Position numbers and translations under genes: made by a program
The notes under the pieces: model-generated
Seen by the model: the letters and a program-made list of their open reading frames with translations, nothing else
What the model was told of the DNA's origin: nothing
Databases searched by the model: none
NCBI GenBank assembly: GCA_947632525.1
Contig: CANRPQ010000015.1
Location: forward strand, 1-19,650
Origin: an uncultured Clostridia bacterium
GTDB lineage: Bacteria > Bacillota > Clostridia > TANB77 > CAG-508
Direction: 5' to 3'
Length of the DNA: 19,650 nt
Part shown: positions 1 through 9,110 of the stretch, piece after piece
Numbering within the stretch: position 1 is the stretch's first letter
Layout: each line of letters starts with the position of its first letter

Positions 1-1
1 C

Positions 2-106
2 CAAGAAATCTTTGATTTCTTGTGCACAATAGAAGGTGTGACAGCAAGGTCAAACGTTATTCTACTAATGCATGATTTTAATAAATTTGCTTTTTCTCAA
101 CAATAA
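2..106 (+). pseudogene. Possible truncated 3' end of a polysaccharide deacetylase gene
   Basis: An open frame enters from the left edge and stops at the TAA at 104-106. It includes the residues SNVILLMHD, which resemble the late beta-strand and His-Asp motif of NodB-type polysaccharide deacetylases. In that family roughly 20-30 further residues (a helix and a final strand) normally follow. Here only about ten unrelated residues follow, and they are antisense to the end of the convergent yfhO-like gene, which this frame overlaps by 29 bases. I infer that a deacetylase gene lost its 3' end at or near position 76. The gene body is outside the window, so the assignment rests on one short motif and could be a chance reading. 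Confidence 0.4.
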
Positions 107-2807
107 TCAATATAACCAGCAATGTTACTCCTACTACACTTAATATAATTCCCTGCTTCAAATACGGAGTCTCATATATTAGCCTTATTTCATGTTCTCC
201 TTTTTTCACAGGAATACCTATAAAAGCAGTATTTGTTTTTATTGTATTTACTTTATTTCCGTCTATATATGCTTTCCAACCACTTGTATAGCTAGTAGAA
301 ATTTGTAAAATACTATCTTGTTCAATATCAATTTTTCCTTTAATTTCTTTATTCGAGTAAGTTATTTCTTTTAATTCATCTTCTTGTAATTTTTTAATAG
401 TTTGCTCATATGTGTTCATTGGCACGGCTATTACTTGTAACTCTTTAAATTGATACTTGCCTTTTGCACTAAATTTTAATTGTATTTCTCCTTCGGCTTT
501 ATCATAATATCCTAAATTTAATAGTATTTGTGGTGATTTTTGATAATATGCTGATGTAATTTTATCGTCTATTGTTTTACTAATACTTTTATTATTATAA
601 CTAGCAGTAATTATATGCTTACTAGTTCCTTTAAATTCAAATCCAGATATAAATACATAGATTTCTGAGTTGTTTATTGTTGGAATTTCTATGCTTAATC
701 CTTGATTTTTTTCAACAATATTAATTTCTTTTACATTATCATTGCTATTAAGCACATTATTTTTATCAATTATTTTATAAGGAACTTTTACATAGGAACT
801 TCTAATATCATCTATATTATCTTTTTGATTTATTTCTAAACCATTTAAATCTTCTAAATTATCTACAACTGCTGTTTTCAATAACGCATCTTCTTTTTCA
901 AAAGGATTTAGCTTTTCATAATCTTCTCTTAACATATAATCTGAATAACAAACTCCTAATGATAAAGGGAATTTATTTTCATAAGTATATACTCCATTAT
1001 TTTTTTCTTTAAGATAATATGCATATGGTATGCAATTTTTATATTTGTCATCTACTACATAGTATTTTGTTCCCAATAAAGTAGTTATTTTTGTTCTATC
1101 TCCCATTCCTCTTATGTTATTTGTTGTAGAATAATTATTATCAACAAGCTCTTTACTTAAATCATATACATATTTATTTCCAATAGATAGAAAACATTCT
1201 GCAGAATTGTATCCATAATATATTGATAAGTTTTGTATCTGGTGAGGAACTTTTGCTATACGATAGAAGCTTTTATCTTGTTCAATAATATTTTTAATAT
1301 TCTTTTCATAACTTTTATTATTTCCTAACTGCGTTGACAAATTTTCTTCACATTTTTCTAGTTCAATAAATTCATTTGCATAATTTTTATCATAATGGCT
1401 GTATAGTCCATAGGACATTATAAAGATATTTATAATAATTAATGCATAAACTGCAACTATACTAATACTTTTTAATTTTTTATGGTTTGTAGTGTTCTGA
1501 TACCATATCACTGCCATTATTAAAAATGCTATTACTATTTGTGCTAAAAATATTTTGAAGCATGGTTTTGATTTTAAATAAAAAATCGCTAAAACTGCAA
1601 TCAGACTATATCCTATAAGAAAGATTATCATATATTTAATTTCTTTTTTGGTGTATTTATTGTCAAAACATAATGTAATGATATAAGATAAAATAAAAGT
1701 ATATATAAAACTCCATCTATTATTAGGAAATGAAAAACCATTCATAATTGAGACTAAAAAAGGAACTAATAATATTATTGTTGCAATAATTAAATAAATT
1801 AAATAAGTAGAATTTTCTTTTCGTCTTTTTAAAAGAATTGGTAGCATTATTAAAATTATAGAAGACACCCCAATATAACTCCAATTTTCTCCATAGACTG
1901 AAAGTAAGTTTATTGTAAATAATTTTTTATAATACTCTGAGCTATACTGATATACTACTTCTTCTCCACTTCTAGCAGAATTAAGAAAAGCATAAATCGT
2001 TGGAAGTAGAATAATACTTGCAATTAATACTCCTATTATAAAACAAAGAATTGCTGAACCCAATTTCTTGAGAAAATGTTTTATTCCTTCTTTTCTATAT
2101 TCACATACATATCTAATTATAGCATAAATTACTGTCATAATAGTAATCATATAGAAGAAGTAATAATTTGAAATAGCTGATATTGCAATTAAAGCTGTAA
2201 AAGGTACTTTTTTATTCTCATCTAATAATTTGTCTATTCCCCATAAAAGTAATGGAAATAGTATCATTGCATTTAAGAAATATGGATGCCTTACTCCTGC
2301 AAATAGTGTATAGCTAGAAAATGTATAAATAATAGCACCTACTAATATTTTGTTATTATAAAATTTTCTATCATTTTGTTCTTTATATAAATTTATTTTA
2401 CGTTTGTAATGATATTTAGCATAAAAAATAAATGCAAGTCCTACACAGTATAGCCTAATTAGAATTAAAATGTTATAAGCATATTCTAAATATTGCATTG
2501 GAAATAATAAACTAATATAAGCAAACGGATCTCCTAAAATATAATATGAATATTGTCCTATTACATCTAAACCTAATCCCATATTCCATGAAAATAAAGT
2601 CATTCCATTTTCTGTATTGTTAAAAAAATTTCTTACTTTTTCATTAAAATCTTTTAAAATAATGTAATGTTGTTTGATTCCGTCTGATTGCCAAATGAAA
2701 CTATTTTTATGATAAACAAAGATAAAAAAAACAATACTGGCTGTGATAATAAATAATATAGTATATATCAAATATATCTTCGTTTTTTCGCTAAATATCT
2801 TTTTCAT
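78..2807 (-). CDS. YfhO-family polytopic membrane protein (GT-C-like)
   Basis: The 909-residue product begins with a membrane helix (about residues 8-28) and has many more hydrophobic helices up to about residue 470. A large, mostly soluble region follows, and a last membrane helix lies near the C-terminus. The early WQSDGIKQ segment and the late SGWKAYIDG segment followed by a KKGEHEIRLIYE strand are typical of YfhO proteins. In Bacillus and Staphylococcus, YfhO proteins act with a lipid-linked sugar synthase to glycosylate lipoteichoic acid outside the membrane. A similar decorating role here is inferred from the family and from the adjacent teichoic-type genes. I chose the ATG at 2807 because AGGTG precedes it by five bases. 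The in-frame ATG at 2828 has no ribosome binding site. The gene sits after a strong terminator, so it is probably its own transcription unit. Confidence 0.85.
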   Translation of the reverse strand: MKKIFSEKTKIYLIYTILFIITASIVFFIFVYHKNSFIWQSDGIKQHYIILKDFNEKVRNFFNNTENGMTLFSWNMGLGLDVIGQYSYYILGDPFAYISLLFPMQYLEYAYNILILIRLYCVGLAFIFYAKYHYKRKINLYKEQNDRKFYNNKILVGAIIYTFSSYTLFAGVRHPYFLNAMILFPLLLWGIDKLLDENKKVPFTALIAISAISNYYFFYMITIMTVIYAIIRYVCEYRKEGIKHFLKKLGSAILCFIIGVLIASIILLPTIYAFLNSARSGEEVVYQYSSEYYKKLFTINLLSVYGENWSYIGVSSIILIMLPILLKRRKENSTYLIYLIIATIILLVPFLVSIMNGFSFPNNRWSFIYTFILSYIITLCFDNKYTKKEIKYMIIFLIGYSLIAVLAIFYLKSKPCFKIFLAQIVIAFLIMAVIWYQNTTNHKKLKSISIVAVYALIIINIFIMSYGLYSHYDKNYANEFIELEKCEENLSTQLGNNKSYEKNIKNIIEQDKSFYRIAKVPHQIQNLSIYYGYNSAECFLSIGNKYVYDLSKELVDNNYSTTNNIRGMGDRTKITTLLGTKYYVVDDKYKNCIPYAYYLKEKNNGVYTYENKFPLSLGVCYSDYMLREDYEKLNPFEKEDALLKTAVVDNLEDLNGLEINQKDNIDDIRSSYVKVPYKIIDKNNVLNSNDNVKEINIVEKNQGLSIEIPTINNSEIYVFISGFEFKGTSKHIITASYNNKSISKTIDDKITSAYYQKSPQILLNLGYYDKAEGEIQLKFSAKGKYQFKELQVIAVPMNTYEQTIKKLQEDELKEITYSNKEIKGKIDIEQDSILQISTSYTSGWKAYIDGNKVNTIKTNTAFIGIPVKKGEHEIRLIYETPYLKQGIILSVVGVTLLVILIIVEKKQIY

Positions 2808-2884
2808 ATTATCACCTACTATTTCCATTTTTTACATTTTTAACTATTTTATTCAGTAGTAATAAGAAAATAGGTGAAAAACAA

Positions 2885-2910
2885 AAAATACTGATAATCA
2901 TCAGTATTTT
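2885..2910 (-). terminator. Rho-independent terminator after tagH-like gene
   Basis: A perfect 11-bp inverted repeat (2885-2895 with 2900-2910) has a four-base loop. Read on the minus strand it runs straight into a T-rich tract (2889-2878 region). It lies 17 bases past the stop of the ABC ATPase gene and ends the export unit before the yfhO-like gene. Confidence 0.85.
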
Positions 2911-2927
2911 CTTAATTTAAATATATA

Positions 2928-3671
2928 TTATTTAGTTAAGGAATCATCATATATTTTAATTGCTTCTTCAATATCTCCATCAAATTTAACAACTCCCTTT
3001 TCCATAACCATTCCTCTCTGACAGAATTCTTTTGCTACACCAGTTGCATGTGTTACGAATAGAAGTGTTACATTTTCATTCGTTATAATTTCATTTACTT
3101 TCTTTACACATTTTCGTTTAAATTCTTCATCTCCAACACTTAATGCTTCATCTACAATAAGAATTTCAGGTTTAATATTGACATTAATTGAAAAACCTAA
3201 TCTTGCCTTCATACCACTAGAATATGTTCTTACTGGTTGATCAATATATTCTTCTATTTCTGCAAAATCAATAATTTCTTGTTCTAATTCTCTAATTTCT
3301 TGATCTTTTAATCCCAATAGTTGTCCCTTCAAATATATATTTTCTCTTCCTGTAAATTCTGGGTCAAATCCAGATGTTAGTTCAAGTAATGCACTAACTC
3401 TACCTTTTACAATAATTTCACCTTCAGTTGGAAAGCATACACCTGTTATCATTTTTAAGATAGTAGATTTTCCTGCTCCATTTCTACCAAAAAGTGCTAC
3501 TGACTCTCCTCTTTTAATTTTAAATGAAACATCGTTAACTGCTCTTTTTTCTTTATATTTTATTTTTTTACAGAAAGTATATAACAATCTTTTTTTATCA
3601 CTTTTAAATAGTTTATACATCTTTGTTACATGATTAAATTTAATAACAATATCTTCTTTTTGTTCTTTCAC
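2928..3671 (-). CDS. ABC transporter ATP-binding protein, teichoic/polysaccharide export (TagH-like)
   Basis: This 247-residue cytoplasmic ATPase would power export of a lipid-linked surface polymer. It has a Walker A motif GRNGAGKST (62-70), an ABC signature in YSSGMKARLGFS (150-161), a Walker B motif LIVDEALSVGD (171-181) and the switch His at 208. The N-terminal FNHVTKMYKLF stretch and the long insert before Walker A are typical of TagH/RfbE-type exporters. It lacks the long C-terminal domain of Bacillus TagH and is the short form. The start is a GTG at 3671, preceded by AGGAGT at good spacing. It follows the permease gene by 13 bases, so the two are co-transcribed. The ATPase is intact although its partner permease is frameshifted. 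Confidence 0.93.
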   Translation of the reverse strand: MKEQKEDIVIKFNHVTKMYKLFKSDKKRLLYTFCKKIKYKEKRAVNDVSFKIKRGESVALFGRNGAGKSTILKMITGVCFPTEGEIIVKGRVSALLELTSGFDPEFTGRENIYLKGQLLGLKDQEIRELEQEIIDFAEIEEYIDQPVRTYSSGMKARLGFSINVNIKPEILIVDEALSVGDEEFKRKCVKKVNEIITNENVTLLFVTHATGVAKEFCQRGMVMEKGVVKFDGDIEEAIKIYDDSLTK

Positions 3672-3684
3672 TAGTTTTACTCCT

Positions 3685-4492
3685 TTAATTTAATACATCT
3701 GGAATTTCTTTTCTTAACTTTCTATAAGTCCATACTGCTAAAATCAGTAAAATTATAGTTATAATTACAAAATATAATAGCCTCTTTGGCTGTTCAAAAA
3801 ACCAGACTTTATTAATAAAACAGTTTCTAAATCCATTTGTTAAGAAAGTAACTGGATTCAACATTAACATCTTTTTTATCCAAGTAATTTTTATTGTTTC
3901 TGGATTCCATAAAATTCCTGATAGCCAAAATACTGCCGTTACCATAGACTTTACTAAGTTTCCAAAGTCTTTGCTCATTGAAGAAAGCAATGATGCAAAT
4001 AAGCTCCAAATAGTAAAGAAAATAAACATTAATAACATGTAAAATGGTAACTGTATTATATATATTGTTGGAGGATATCCCATAAAAGTAAATATTACTA
4101 TCATAATAACTATTAATATTAGGTGTACAATAAATTTTGATATGCTAACAAATGTAGGTATTGTTGAAATAGGAAATTTCATTTTTGTAACTAAATAACT
4201 GTATTTGCGAATAGTATCTGTTCCAGCGGTTAACATATCATTCATGTAAAACCATGGTATTACACCTGCAATAAGCCATAAAAAGAATGGAAATCCGATT
4301 AACTGGTTTTCCTGATCTTAGTCCAATTTCAAATGCAAACCAATAAACAAAAATTGTAACAGCAGGTTTAATAATAGCCCATGCCCACCCAAGTGCTGCA
4401 CCTCTATATGTTTTTACTAAATCTGCTTTTGCTAGTTTAAATATTTGTTGTTTATATGTAAAGTGATCTTTTATTATTTCTTTTAATACCAT
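3685..4492 (-). pseudogene. ABC-2 type permease (TagG-like), one-base frameshift
   Basis: Two overlapping frames together make one TagG-like permease. The first frame (4492 down to 4238) gives the N-terminus through KADLVKTYRGAALGW and the first membrane helix. It then leaves the family pattern after GLRSGKPVN. Skipping one base at about 4297 restores GFPFFLWLIAGVIPWFYMND, which continues into the second frame to its stop at 3685. The joined product would be 268 residues, the usual family length, with six or so membrane helices. The first start (4492) has AGGAGAAAG upstream. The family exports lipid-linked teichoic acid or similar polymer together with the adjacent ATPase. The extra base falls at a CGG Arg codon, rare in AT-rich genomes, and there is no homopolymer. 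It may be a real mutation, a sequence error, or less likely a +1 recoding site. Confidence 0.85.
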
Positions 4493-4535
4493 TTATTATT
4501 CTTTCTCCTTTTATATTAATTAGCCTTACTGTCTT

Positions 4536-4564
4536 ATTATATTATTATATTGTATAAAAAGCAA
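4536..4564 (-). promoter_or_regulatory. Sigma-A-type promoter for the tagG-tagH-like unit
   Basis: On the minus strand TTGCTT (4564-4559) and TATAAT (4541-4536) are separated by exactly 17 bases, about 45 bases upstream of the permease start. The box begins only nine bases after the stop of the preceding glycerophosphotransferase gene, and no terminator lies between. The export genes may therefore also receive read-through. It is nearly identical, spacer included, to the promoter at 11832-11860. Confidence 0.75.
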
Positions 4565-4572
4565 TTTTTATA

Positions 4573-5697
4573 TCATTCTATATAATTCATAATGAAATCT
4601 ACAATATCTTTTGTACAATTTTCAGTTTTTGGTACATACCTTTTTCTAAATTCTTTTAATCGATTGTAATCGTAATTATCTTCTTCTATATCTTTTAAAA
4701 TTTCTACTATATTTTCACTAACTGGTCCTGGAACCTCATTTTTATAATCAATGTTTAGCCCTCTAGATTTAACATATTTTTCTAAATCAAATGCCCAAAA
4801 ATAAAGTGGTATATTAAGTACAGCGGCTTCATATATTATACAGCTATAATCACTAATCATATAGTCTGCAACAAACATCATATCAAAACTAGAAAATGTT
4901 TTATCATAAATTACGTCATTATAGTTAATATCTAGCTTGCTTAATGGATGTAATTTTAAGATTAAGTTGTATTTATTTCTATCAACACTTTTTATTAGTT
5001 GTTCAATTCTTTTTGACATATTATTTTCATTTTTCCTAAAAGTTGGACAATATAAAATATTCTTTTTTTCTTTTATTTGTGGATATTTTTGTATTATTTC
5101 TTTTTGTATATTTTCTTTATATTGCTGATTTGTTAGTAAGTCTACTCTTGGTAGAGAATATATTTTTATAATATCTAAATCACATCCAAATCCTTCTGCT
5201 AAATATTTAGCATATGCTTCACTACTTGCAAAAGCATAGTCATAGTTTTGATGCATTTTCATTGTTTGTGCTGTTTTTTTGCTTGTTCCTTCTTCTAATC
5301 CAAGAATTTGATATCCAAATTTTTTCATTGTACCCATTGAATGCCACATTTGTATAATTGTTAAATTCTTTTTATGTTTTAATATACTTATTAAAATACA
5401 GTAAGAGTCTAAAACAACCACTTTTGATGTAGCAATACAATACATTTGCTTAAAACAATGAAAAACATATTTTAATTTTTCTAATATATTAGCCTTTTCT
5501 CCACCTTCTAATTTATGGCAAAGTACTTTTACTTTAATATCTTTATGTCTTTTTTCTATTTCTTCTTTTAGTAGTTTAAAGTCCATATTAATTTTATCAG
5601 ATTGCCTGCTAATCATTGTAACACATTTTTTTGTTGGTAATAATTTAAAGAATAAATATACAAAATTAGCACATGCAATTAGTAATTGCTTAGTCAT
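4573..5697 (-). CDS. CDP-glycerol glycerophosphotransferase family protein (short form)
   Basis: This 374-residue protein belongs to the TagF/TarF/TagB family, which transfers a polyol phosphate from a CDP-polyol onto a growing lipid-linked polymer at the cytoplasmic membrane face. Family marks are the MWHSMGTMKKFGYQ segment with His119, a CPTFRKN strand (217-223), KLHP with His250, and a SDYSCIIYE motif (282-290) followed by the FWAFDLEKY stretch. The two His residues match the catalytic positions known in this family. It is a nearly bare catalytic domain, with only a short hydrophobic N-terminal segment that could touch the membrane. Its ATG at 5697 overlaps the stop of the upstream gene by eight bases and has a GGGG site within that gene, so the two are translationally coupled. 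Which polyol it uses cannot be read from the sequence. Confidence 0.9.
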   Translation of the reverse strand: MTKQLLIACANFVYLFFKLLPTKKCVTMISRQSDKINMDFKLLKEEIEKRHKDIKVKVLCHKLEGGEKANILEKLKYVFHCFKQMYCIATSKVVVLDSYCILISILKHKKNLTIIQMWHSMGTMKKFGYQILGLEEGTSKKTAQTMKMHQNYDYAFASSEAYAKYLAEGFGCDLDIIKIYSLPRVDLLTNQQYKENIQKEIIQKYPQIKEKKNILYCPTFRKNENNMSKRIEQLIKSVDRNKYNLILKLHPLSKLDINYNDVIYDKTFSSFDMMFVADYMISDYSCIIYEAAVLNIPLYFWAFDLEKYVKSRGLNIDYKNEVPGPVSENIVEILKDIEEDNYDYNRLKEFRKRYVPKTENCTKDIVDFIMNYIE

Positions 5698-7294
5698 TAT
5701 TTTCCCCTTTTAGTATTAAATTATCTATAATTAAGTCTGATGCTTTTTTCTCCTGTATGTTTACATTCTCTTCTTTATATTTTTGTAATTTTTCCATTTC
5801 AAAATCATTTTCATTAATTGCTTTAATTATTTCTTCAAAAGTATAACATATTTTTCCTGGAGCATACTCCTTTATTGGTCTATGCACTCTATTAATTAAT
5901 TCATATTTTTCCAAGTCAAATGCATAAAACAATATAGGTTTATTTAGCAGGCTAAAGTCATAAATATTAGAAGAATAATCTGTGATTAATATATCTGTAA
6001 GATATAATAAATCATTAATATCCTTGTAGCTACTAAAATCAATAATTCTACTACTATATTTTTCTGGTATTTGAACTTTTTCTTTTACAAATGGATGCAT
6101 TTTTATTAAGAATATATAATTTTTTTGTTCGCATAATCTAAAAATGCCTTCCAAATCTATTTTTTCAAATGGATAATATGCTTGTTTTTGGCCTTTCCCT
6201 CTGAATGTTGGCGCAAATAAAATAACTTTTTTGTCTTTTAAAATTGGATAACTACTATAAATATTATTAACTACTGTGTTTATTTTGTGTTCGTCTAAAT
6301 AGTTATCTAGCCTAGGTAATCCATATGGAAGTATTTTTTCTTTATCAATTCCAAAAACTTCTGAATACACTGGAATTAAAGCTTTCGAACCTACTATTGC
6401 ATAGTCATATTTTCTATGACAGCTAGTATATGGTTCTGGCCCTGTAAATCCAAATCTTGCATATCCAACAGATTTAAATCCAACTCCTGCATGCCATACT
6501 TGAATTAGTTTTGTTTTAGAACTTAAATTAATATACGCGAAAATTGGTGAATAATCATCAATAAATACTTTTTCTTGTTTTGATATTAACCATGCTAGCT
6601 TAATCCATTTAATAAGTAATTGTACATAACTAAGTTCTAACGTTTTTTCAAAGAAATATGTTATCTTATATTCTTTATCTATTTTTCTTTCATGTATTCT
6701 TTCTTGTAGAGCCTTTAGATTTCCACTAATAGGGCTTCTAGTTTCTGACATTAATAATATCTTATTTTTCTTATTATAATGAATATAATTAAATATTCTA
6801 TATATAACATTAAACAAAGATTTTGCACATTTGATTAACCTTTTTTTAAATTTAATCTTTAAAGGTAATTTATTAACAATCATAAATGTAGATTTTAGAG
6901 AAAAAGACAATTTTTCATTTTTAAGTACTCTTACTTTTAAACTGACTGTATAGGCATAATAATTTTTATATCTATATATTCTATCTAAATATTCAAGCTT
7001 ATATCCAACCTGATTTGATATTTCTAAATCTATATATTCATCTTTTTCTAATATTTTAAATGAATATACACCATTGTCTAACATTTTTCCATTTTTTATG
7101 TTTGTTATATTTATAATTGCTTTATATTTGTTTTCTTCCACATATTCTAATGTTATTTCTTTAATTACTATATCATTAGAAAACAAATATATCGTTTTGT
7201 TATTTAATTTTTTCCCCTCAATAATTATATTTAAATATATTCTATCCCAAAAAATGTCCGTAATAATAACATCTTCATTTTCATTATCTGTCAT
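5690..7294 (-). CDS. CDP-glycerol glycerophosphotransferase family protein with N-terminal beta domain
   Basis: The 534-residue product has an N-terminal region of about 140 residues rich in short beta strands, like the accessory domain found before many TarL/TarF-type enzymes. A basic, hydrophobic stretch (about 145-180) may bind the membrane. The catalytic domain covers about 178-525. It carries VWHAGVGFKSVGYARFGF with His268, FAPTFRGKG (360-368), KMHP with His400, and the ITDYSSNIYDFSLL nucleotide-sugar-phosphate pocket (437-450). The expected role is chain extension or priming with polyol phosphate from a CDP-linked donor. The ATG at 7294 has AAGGAGAG eight or nine bases upstream. The gene follows the cytidylyltransferase fusion by 30 bases and overlaps the next transferase gene, so it is third in a four-gene operon. 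Its exact polymer is unknown. Confidence 0.92.
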   Translation of the reverse strand: MTDNENEDVIITDIFWDRIYLNIIIEGKKLNNKTIYLFSNDIVIKEITLEYVEENKYKAIINITNIKNGKMLDNGVYSFKILEKDEYIDLEISNQVGYKLEYLDRIYRYKNYYAYTVSLKVRVLKNEKLSFSLKSTFMIVNKLPLKIKFKKRLIKCAKSLFNVIYRIFNYIHYNKKNKILLMSETRSPISGNLKALQERIHERKIDKEYKITYFFEKTLELSYVQLLIKWIKLAWLISKQEKVFIDDYSPIFAYINLSSKTKLIQVWHAGVGFKSVGYARFGFTGPEPYTSCHRKYDYAIVGSKALIPVYSEVFGIDKEKILPYGLPRLDNYLDEHKINTVVNNIYSSYPILKDKKVILFAPTFRGKGQKQAYYPFEKIDLEGIFRLCEQKNYIFLIKMHPFVKEKVQIPEKYSSRIIDFSSYKDINDLLYLTDILITDYSSNIYDFSLLNKPILFYAFDLEKYELINRVHRPIKEYAPGKICYTFEEIIKAINENDFEMEKLQKYKEENVNIQEKKASDLIIDNLILKGENND

Positions 7295-7324
7295 TAAAAA
7301 TCTCTCCTTAAAGTTTATTTATAA

Positions 7325-9106
7325 TTATTGGGCATTTTCTGTTTTTAATTCAGTTTCAATGTATTCTACTGTTCTTTTAAATCCGTCTCGTATACTTATT
7401 TTTGGTTTCCAACCCAATTTAATTAATTTATCACTATTAATAATTCCTAATTTAAAAGGTGCTACACCTTTATTATTGCTATCATCTAGTTGCATTTCCA
7501 CTTTTAAATTTCTTTCAGGATATAAATCAGCTAATAATTCAGCAAGTTCTTTTATAGATACCTTTGCATTTTTATCAGCAATGTTATATGTAACATCATC
7601 TGAATTAAGTAATACAAAGAATATTCCAGAAATTACATCACTAAGATATGTATAAGTTCTTACAGCTTCTCCTTTACTTTTCATTATAATATTTTCATGT
7701 TTTACTATATTTCGTAAGAAATCTGCTTGTACTCTTCCATCATATATAGACATACCTGGTCCATATGTATGTGCTGGTCTTACTATCTTTACATTTAATC
7801 CATACTGTTCTTTAAAACACATACACATAGTTTCAGCTGCTTTCTTGCCTTCTGGATAGCAAGAACGTGGAAGTAACGGATCTACAAATCCATAAGTGTC
7901 CTCAGTAAATTCTTCTTGCCACTCATATGGTTCTCCATAAACTTCTCTAGAAGAAATATACAAATATGCTTTTGCATTGTTATTTTTTGCTAGTTTTAGA
8001 GTGTTTAATGTTCCTATTGTATTTGCCATGATAGTATCAACAGGCTTGTCCTTCATAATTTTTGGACTTGCAGGACTTGCTGCATGTATTATATAATCAA
8101 TTTTTTCATTATATATAATTCTGTCACATACATCTTGTTCTAATACAATAATATCACTTCTATTTTTTAAATATCTTGGTATTTTTTCTTTGTCTCTAAC
8201 TAACGCTAGAATTTTAATATTGAATGATTGTAGATCATTTAACGCTACTAAAGTATACATTAAATAGCTTCCAATCATTCCGCCGGCTCCGGTAATTAAT
8301 ATTGTGGTATTTTCTAGCTTTTTAAATTGTATATTATTTTCTAATATACTTTCAATATCTTTTTCAATAATAGGATTTAACTCTTTGCTATTTTTCTCTT
8401 CATCTTTTTCATATTTATATAATGCTTGAATTACATAATAATCAGTAGGTGTTGTTACTTTTATATTATTTCTGTTTCCAATTGTAATATGTACTTCATG
8501 TCCATTTTTTCTCATTAAATTACATGAATCAACTATACCATTATATTTATTCTCAGTATTTCTTACTTTTTCATGGACTTTTATAATTTCTCCTAGATAG
8601 AAACATTGTGGAGCTTGTGCTGTATACATTGAGTCTCTATTTGGTACTTCTTGTATGTTTTGTCCGTCCTCACTTACAATAGCAGTTTCAAAACATGGCG
8701 TAGAAGTAATAGAAGATCCATACTTTTTAACATCCTCTATATTCTGGTCAATCAGATTTTGTGTAATAAAAGGTCTTACTCCGTCATGTATTAATACAAT
8801 AGAGTCTTTTGGATTTTCTTCACTAGCAGCCTTCAATGCATTATAAATAGAATCTTGTCCTGTTTCTCCACCTTCTACAATCTTGACTACTTTTTTAATA
8901 TTATAATTTTCTATTTCTTCCTTTAAATAATCAATCCAGTCTGACTTACACGCAATATATATTTTATTTATATTTGAATTTTTTTCAAAATTTTCTAGTG
9001 TTTTAATTATAATTGGCTTTCCTTCTAGTTTTAAAAATTGCTTCGGCAACCCATGTGTTTTCATTCTAATACCGCTTCCCCCGGCAAAGATTATGGCAAT
9101 ATTCAT
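7325..9106 (-). CDS. Bifunctional IspD/TarI-like cytidylyltransferase fused to extended SDR (NAD-dependent epimerase/dehydratase)
   Basis: Two enzymes are joined in 593 residues. Residues 1-230 form an IspD/TarI-type cytidylyltransferase with the CTP loop FAGGSGIRM (7-15), Lys22 in PKQF and the IHDGVRPF segment (106-113). After a charged linker, residues 263-593 form an extended short-chain dehydrogenase/reductase with the NAD(P) loop TGAGGMIG (272-279), ISSREVYGEP and the catalytic YPEGK (417-421). The first domain should make a CDP-linked polyol from a polyol phosphate. TarI makes CDP-ribitol and IspD works in isoprenoid synthesis; with three glycerophosphotransferase genes beside it, the TarI-like role is far more likely. 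The SDR half resembles UDP-glucuronate decarboxylases and sugar epimerases rather than the usual TarJ reductase. Its substrate is unknown, but it may reduce or rearrange the same precursor. The gene starts four bases after the previous stop. Confidence 0.88.
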   Translation of the reverse strand: MNIAIIFAGGSGIRMKTHGLPKQFLKLEGKPIIIKTLENFEKNSNINKIYIACKSDWIDYLKEEIENYNIKKVVKIVEGGETGQDSIYNALKAASEENPKDSIVLIHDGVRPFITQNLIDQNIEDVKKYGSSITSTPCFETAIVSEDGQNIQEVPNRDSMYTAQAPQCFYLGEIIKVHEKVRNTENKYNGIVDSCNLMRKNGHEVHITIGNRNNIKVTTPTDYYVIQALYKYEKDEEKNSKELNPIIEKDIESILENNIQFKKLENTTILITGAGGMIGSYLMYTLVALNDLQSFNIKILALVRDKEKIPRYLKNRSDIIVLEQDVCDRIIYNEKIDYIIHAASPASPKIMKDKPVDTIMANTIGTLNTLKLAKNNNAKAYLYISSREVYGEPYEWQEEFTEDTYGFVDPLLPRSCYPEGKKAAETMCMCFKEQYGLNVKIVRPAHTYGPGMSIYDGRVQADFLRNIVKHENIIMKSKGEAVRTYTYLSDVISGIFFVLLNSDDVTYNIADKNAKVSIKELAELLADLYPERNLKVEMQLDDSNNKGVAPFKLGIINSDKLIKLGWKPKISIRDGFKRTVEYIETELKTENAQ

Positions 9107-9110
9107 AATT

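Noticed and set aside
2..22. Perfect 9-bp hairpin with a three-base loop at the left edge
   Set aside because: It lies inside the probable deacetylase reading frame and has no T tract after it on the plus strand, so it is likely incidental.
4238..4492. Short minus-strand frame as an independent 84-residue gene
   Set aside because: Its last 30 or so residues do not fit the permease family, while the other frame continues the family pattern exactly. It is better read as the first part of a frameshifted permease.
7074..7655. Long plus-strand frame of 193 codons opposite the glycerophosphotransferase and SDR genes
   Set aside because: It is antisense to two well-supported coding regions, has low-complexity hydrophobic content and spans an intergenic gap; it looks like a shadow of AT-rich codons.
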